Assembly (NCBI GenBank): GCA_013696065.1
Contig: JACCZJ010000243.1
Location: forward strand, 1 to 7,096
Origin: Nocardioidaceae bacterium
GTDB lineage: Bacteria; Actinomycetota; Actinomycetes; Propionibacteriales; Nocardioidaceae
Direction: 5' to 3'
Length of the DNA stretch: 7,096 bases
The notes under the pieces are model-generated. The model saw nothing but the letters and a program-made list of their open reading frames with translations. It was not told the origin of the DNA and made no database searches. The translations under genes and the position numbers were made by a program. This document shows, piece after piece, positions 5,122-7,096 of this stretch. How positions within the stretch are numbered: the stretch's first letter is position 1; each line of letters opens with the position of its first letter.

Positions 5122-5939
5122 TGTGGTGGTCGCTGCTGCTGGCTGGCACAGCGTTCACGTGCGCGTGGCTGCTCCAGCCGGGTGCGGCATCTCGTCTCCG
5201 GCAGGTGTTCCCGGCAGCCGGTCTTCCCTCCGACGGAGTTTCCTCACCCGGGTCCTCCCGCTTCTTGCTACTCATCGTCGCCGGCTCCGCCGTTCTAACT
5301 TGGTGGGTGGCGCATGGCTATGCCGCGGTTCTCCTCTTGCTCGTCCCGGTCGGATTGATAGGCGTTGTCGTCGTTCGCCGACTCCTCGGAGATTGGCGCC
5401 GGCGGAAGGCACGTCGTCGTCGGCAGATCGAGGTCATCGGCCTGTGTGACGCCCTGGCGGCTGAGATGCGCAGCGGACTGCCGACTCGGCTGGCTTTGGC
5501 CCGGTCATGTGAGCTCTGGCCCGATCTTGCCCCTGTGCTGGCCGCCGATCGAGTGGGCGGTGATGTTGCCGACGCCCTGCGGGTCGCCGCTGCGCAATCT
5601 GGTGCCGAAGGGCTCCGCGCGGTCGCCGCAGCTTGGGAGGTGGCGGCCACCTCGGGTGTTGCGCTTGCTGATGTCCTCGATCGAGTCGCGGTGGGTCTGC
5701 GCCACGACGACGAAGCGAGGGCAGAGGTCACGGCGGCTTTGGGGCCGCCACGCGCCACCGCCAAGATGCTGGCTGCCCTCCCCGCCCTCGGGCTCGGCAT
5801 GGGGGTGGCCATGGGTGCCGCGCCGCTCGACTTCTTGCTGCGTTCCGAAGCGGGGTGGCTCTGCCTCGCTGCAGGAATCACGTTGGCAACGCTGGGGCTG
5901 CTGTGGGTCGAGCGCCTCGCTCAATCCGCGGAGATCTGA
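5121..5939 (+). CDS. tadB: TadB, membrane platform protein (T2SSF/GspF family)
   Basis: A 272-residue inner-membrane protein. Hydrophobic segments lie at about 3-19, 48-64 and 67-85. A very basic cytoplasmic stretch follows (RRRKARRRRQ, 93-102), then the T2SSF cytoplasmic helical domain (from about 103, containing CDALAAEMRSGLPTRLAL). Two more hydrophobic segments stand near the C-terminus before WVERLAQSAEI. With TadC it forms the platform contacted by TadA. The ATG overlaps the last base of the tadA stop (TGATG), so it is probably translated by coupling. Identification rests on domain pattern and on its position between tadA and tadC. Nothing suggests damage. Confidence 0.92.
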   Translation: MWWSLLLAGTAFTCAWLLQPGAASRLRQVFPAAGLPSDGVSSPGSSRFLLLIVAGSAVLTWWVAHGYAAVLLLLVPVGLIGVVVVRRLLGDWRRRKARRRRQIEVIGLCDALAAEMRSGLPTRLALARSCELWPDLAPVLAADRVGGDVADALRVAAAQSGAEGLRAVAAAWEVAATSGVALADVLDRVAVGLRHDDEARAEVTAALGPPRATAKMLAALPALGLGMGVAMGAAPLDFLLRSEAGWLCLAAGITLATLGLLWVERLAQSAEI

Positions 5940-5949
5940 GCAACGAGCC

Positions 5950-6717
5950 ATGCTCTTGGCCCTCTGTGTATTTGTGACTGTCTGGTTGATCACGCCTGCT
6001 AGCGCGGACCGTCTCATGTTGCGGCTAGGCATCCGTCTCGGATCTGGCAGCCCTGCGGCCAGGGGCTTTTCGGGGGCACCCGCTATTGCCGATGCGAAGC
6101 GCTCCGCATCTCTAATCGACAATGCGGTACTGCGCGGCATCCTGTGTGGCGCCGTGTTTGCTCTGATCGGTTGGACTGTCGCAGGACCAGCAGCGGTAGT
6201 GGTGGCAATTCCCGTCGGGCTGTTGATCTCGTGGTGGATCGGCCGTCTGGAGTCGCCGAGCGCGGTGCGGGCGCGCGAAGAGATCGCTCGCGACCTTCCC
6301 CTGGCCGCCGATCTTTTAACCGCGTGCGCATTCGTCGGACGGCCACTCGATCAATCGCTCGACGTGGTCGCGCGCGCCGTGGGAGGGGCGTTGGCTCAGA
6401 GGCTGGAAACGATCAGCGCGCGGCTGGCTCTGGGCGCAGACCCGGCGGCCGAATGGGGCAAACTCGCGGTCGACCCGCAGTTGGCGCCCCTGGCTCGAAC
6501 GTTGTGCCGAAGTCTGGAGTCCGGGGCTCCGCTGGTCGACGGCTTATCTCGTCTAGCCGACGACTGCCGACGTGAGCGACGTACTCACAGTCAATTGCGA
6601 GCCCGCAACGTCGGCGTCAAAGCAGCTGGGCCTCTAGCCGCGTGCTTCTTGCCGGCATTCATGCTGATCGGCGTCGTACCCACCATTGCAGGGGCGTTCG
6701 CGCACCTCGTGTTCTAG
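5950..6717 (+). CDS. tadC: TadC, membrane platform protein (T2SSF/GspF family)
   Basis: A 255-residue second platform protein. An N-terminal hydrophobic segment (2-19) is followed by a loop and two hydrophobic stretches (about 63-78 and 80-98). The T2SSF domain begins at RDLPLAADLLTACAFVGRPL (114-133), and a C-terminal membrane segment ends in GVVPTIAGAFAHLVF. The open frame extends upstream to 5365, but that part is in tadB DNA in another frame. ATG 5950, 10 bases after the tadB stop, is the first start that gives a TadC-like N-terminus. The ribosome site is poor (a GAG a few bases upstream), so re-initiation after tadB is likely. Length and arrangement are usual for actinobacterial TadC. 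Confidence 0.92.
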   Translation: MLLALCVFVTVWLITPASADRLMLRLGIRLGSGSPAARGFSGAPAIADAKRSASLIDNAVLRGILCGAVFALIGWTVAGPAAVVVAIPVGLLISWWIGRLESPSAVRAREEIARDLPLAADLLTACAFVGRPLDQSLDVVARAVGGALAQRLETISARLALGADPAAEWGKLAVDPQLAPLARTLCRSLESGAPLVDGLSRLADDCRRERRTHSQLRARNVGVKAAGPLAACFLPAFMLIGVVPTIAGAFAHLVF

Positions 6718-6825
6718 ACCTTGTTTTCCCCAGCCGCGGTGAGGCGCACCACTTGTCAACAGTGGAGCAATCCCTTCTGGGCAAGCGCTTTGGGGGTCGG
6801 CAGGCTTTGCCTATCAGCACTGATC

Positions 6826-6844
6826 CCCGAGCGCACGGCTCGGG
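6826..6844 (+). repeat. Hairpin just upstream of the pilin-like gene
   Basis: CCCGAGC (6826-6832) and GCTCGGG (6838-6844) form a perfect 7-bp stem with a 5-base loop, ending 7 bases before the AAGGAA ribosome site. It may stabilise the 5' end of a processed or separately started pilin mRNA, or weakly terminate the platform message. A poor promoter match (TTGGGG at 6790-6795, TATCAG at 6812-6817) would start RNA right at this hairpin. Confidence 0.4.
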
Positions 6845-6851
6845 CCGTTGA

Positions 6852-6857
6852 AAGGAA
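6852..6857 (+). promoter_or_regulatory. Strong ribosome binding site deciding the pilin-like start
   Basis: AAGGAA lies 5 bases before GTG 6863, the clearest Shine-Dalgarno site in the window. It rules out the longer TTG start at 6848, which would place this site inside the gene. Confidence 0.75.
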
Positions 6858-6862
6858 ATCCT

Positions 6863-7084
6863 GTGAACGACACCCACACCATCGACACCGTTGACCTCGA
6901 TGAAGCGGCTGCTTCGGCCGTCTCCGCTCGGGGCGAGGAAGGCATGACGACCGCAGAGTATGCCGTGGGCACGGTCTCCGCCTGCGGCTTTGCCGGCATC
7001 TTGTACAAGATCCTCACATCCGACTTCGGGCAGAGCCTGCTCGAAGGCCTGCTCGACAAGGTCACCAGCCTGCTTCCCTTCTGA
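6863..7084 (+). CDS. Small Flp-type pilin-like protein (DUF4244 family)
   Basis: A 73-residue protein. After a 27-residue polar leader comes EEG-MTTAEYAVGTVSACGFAGILYKIL. The site G27/M28 with E32 and Y33 matches the Flp prepilin rule (cleavage after Gly, Glu at +5, Tyr at +6), followed by a hydrophobic helix (about 34-51). The mature form would be 46 residues, as small as Flp pilins. The family matches what is called DUF4244, found after tadC in actinobacteria (Rv3656c in M. tuberculosis). The leader is unusual in being net acidic (D3, D8, D11, D13, E14, E25, E26 against one Arg). It is separated from tadC by 145 bases and has its own strong ribosome site, so it may be made in larger amounts than the platform proteins. 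Its role as the filament subunit is inferred. Confidence 0.88.
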   Translation: MNDTHTIDTVDLDEAAASAVSARGEEGMTTAEYAVGTVSACGFAGILYKILTSDFGQSLLEGLLDKVTSLLPF

Positions 7085-7096
7085 CCAGGGTGCGGT

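Noticed and set aside
5365..5949. Extension of tadC upstream to 5365
   Set aside because: This part reads tadB DNA in a second frame and gives Arg/Ser/Trp-rich sequence unlike TadC. The clear TadC N-terminus begins at ATG 5950.
6848..6862. TTG 6848 as start of the pilin-like gene
   Set aside because: The strong AAGGAA site at 6852-6857 would fall inside the gene; it is correctly placed for GTG 6863.
1..7096. tRNA, rRNA, CRISPR array, insertion sequence or phage integration site
   Set aside because: I saw no cloverleaf with a GGTTCGA-type T-arm, no regularly spaced repeats, no transposase and no flanking inverted repeats in the window.

Overview
High-GC, actinobacterial-type DNA. Start-codon use (ATG/GTG), weak or absent Shine-Dalgarno sites, TAnnnT -10 boxes and the gene families present all point to an actinomycete. 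The species cannot be fixed from the sequence. The centre of the window is the left end of an actinobacterial Tad (tight adherence / type IVc pilus-like) locus.

Layout. (1) At 1-303, on the minus strand, is the N-terminal part of a class I SAM-dependent methyltransferase that runs off the window. (2) Divergent from it, at 379-1104, is a Fic-fold protein that keeps a helix resembling the Fic inhibitory motif but has a broken catalytic motif. Both of these genes have the same TAGCCT box exactly 6 bases before a possible start, which suggests leaderless transcripts. (3) Positions 1105-1736 form a gap between convergent genes, with several hairpins and no gene I can support. (4) At 1737-2549, minus strand, is a membrane-anchored HAD-IB phosphatase-like protein. 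(5) Positions 2550-2881 form a divergent regulatory region. It carries candidate back-to-back promoters, three tandem strong hairpins that can also be drawn as a three-way junction, and a pair of dyad repeats 21 bp apart that overlaps an exact TTGTCCACA DnaA-box sequence. (6) From 2882 to 7084, plus strand, lie ssd (TadZ/CpaE-like), tadA (ATPase), tadB and tadC (membrane platform), then a small DUF4244-type pilin-like protein. The first three of these genes overlap at their stop/start codons, and tadC follows tadB after 10 bases.

How they work together. From what is known of Tad systems, TadA is the cytoplasmic hexameric ATPase that powers assembly. TadB and TadC are the inner-membrane platform that couples the ATPase to the filament. 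Ssd/TadZ is a ParA/MinD-like protein thought to position the apparatus, and in mycobacteria the homologue is linked to septation. The small GMTTAEY protein has the processing site and E5/Y6 signature of a Flp-type prepilin. The order HAD <- | -> ssd-tadA-tadB-tadC-DUF4244 is the same as at the Mycobacterium tuberculosis Rv3661/Rv3660c-Rv3656c locus (recalled knowledge, not a search). TadE/TadG-like pseudopilins and the prepilin peptidase are not in the window and may lie beyond its right end.

The system itself is a known type. The parts least explained by known annotation are the structured RNA-like region and dyad repeats upstream of ssd, the Fic-like pseudoenzyme, and the acidic leader of the pilin-like protein.
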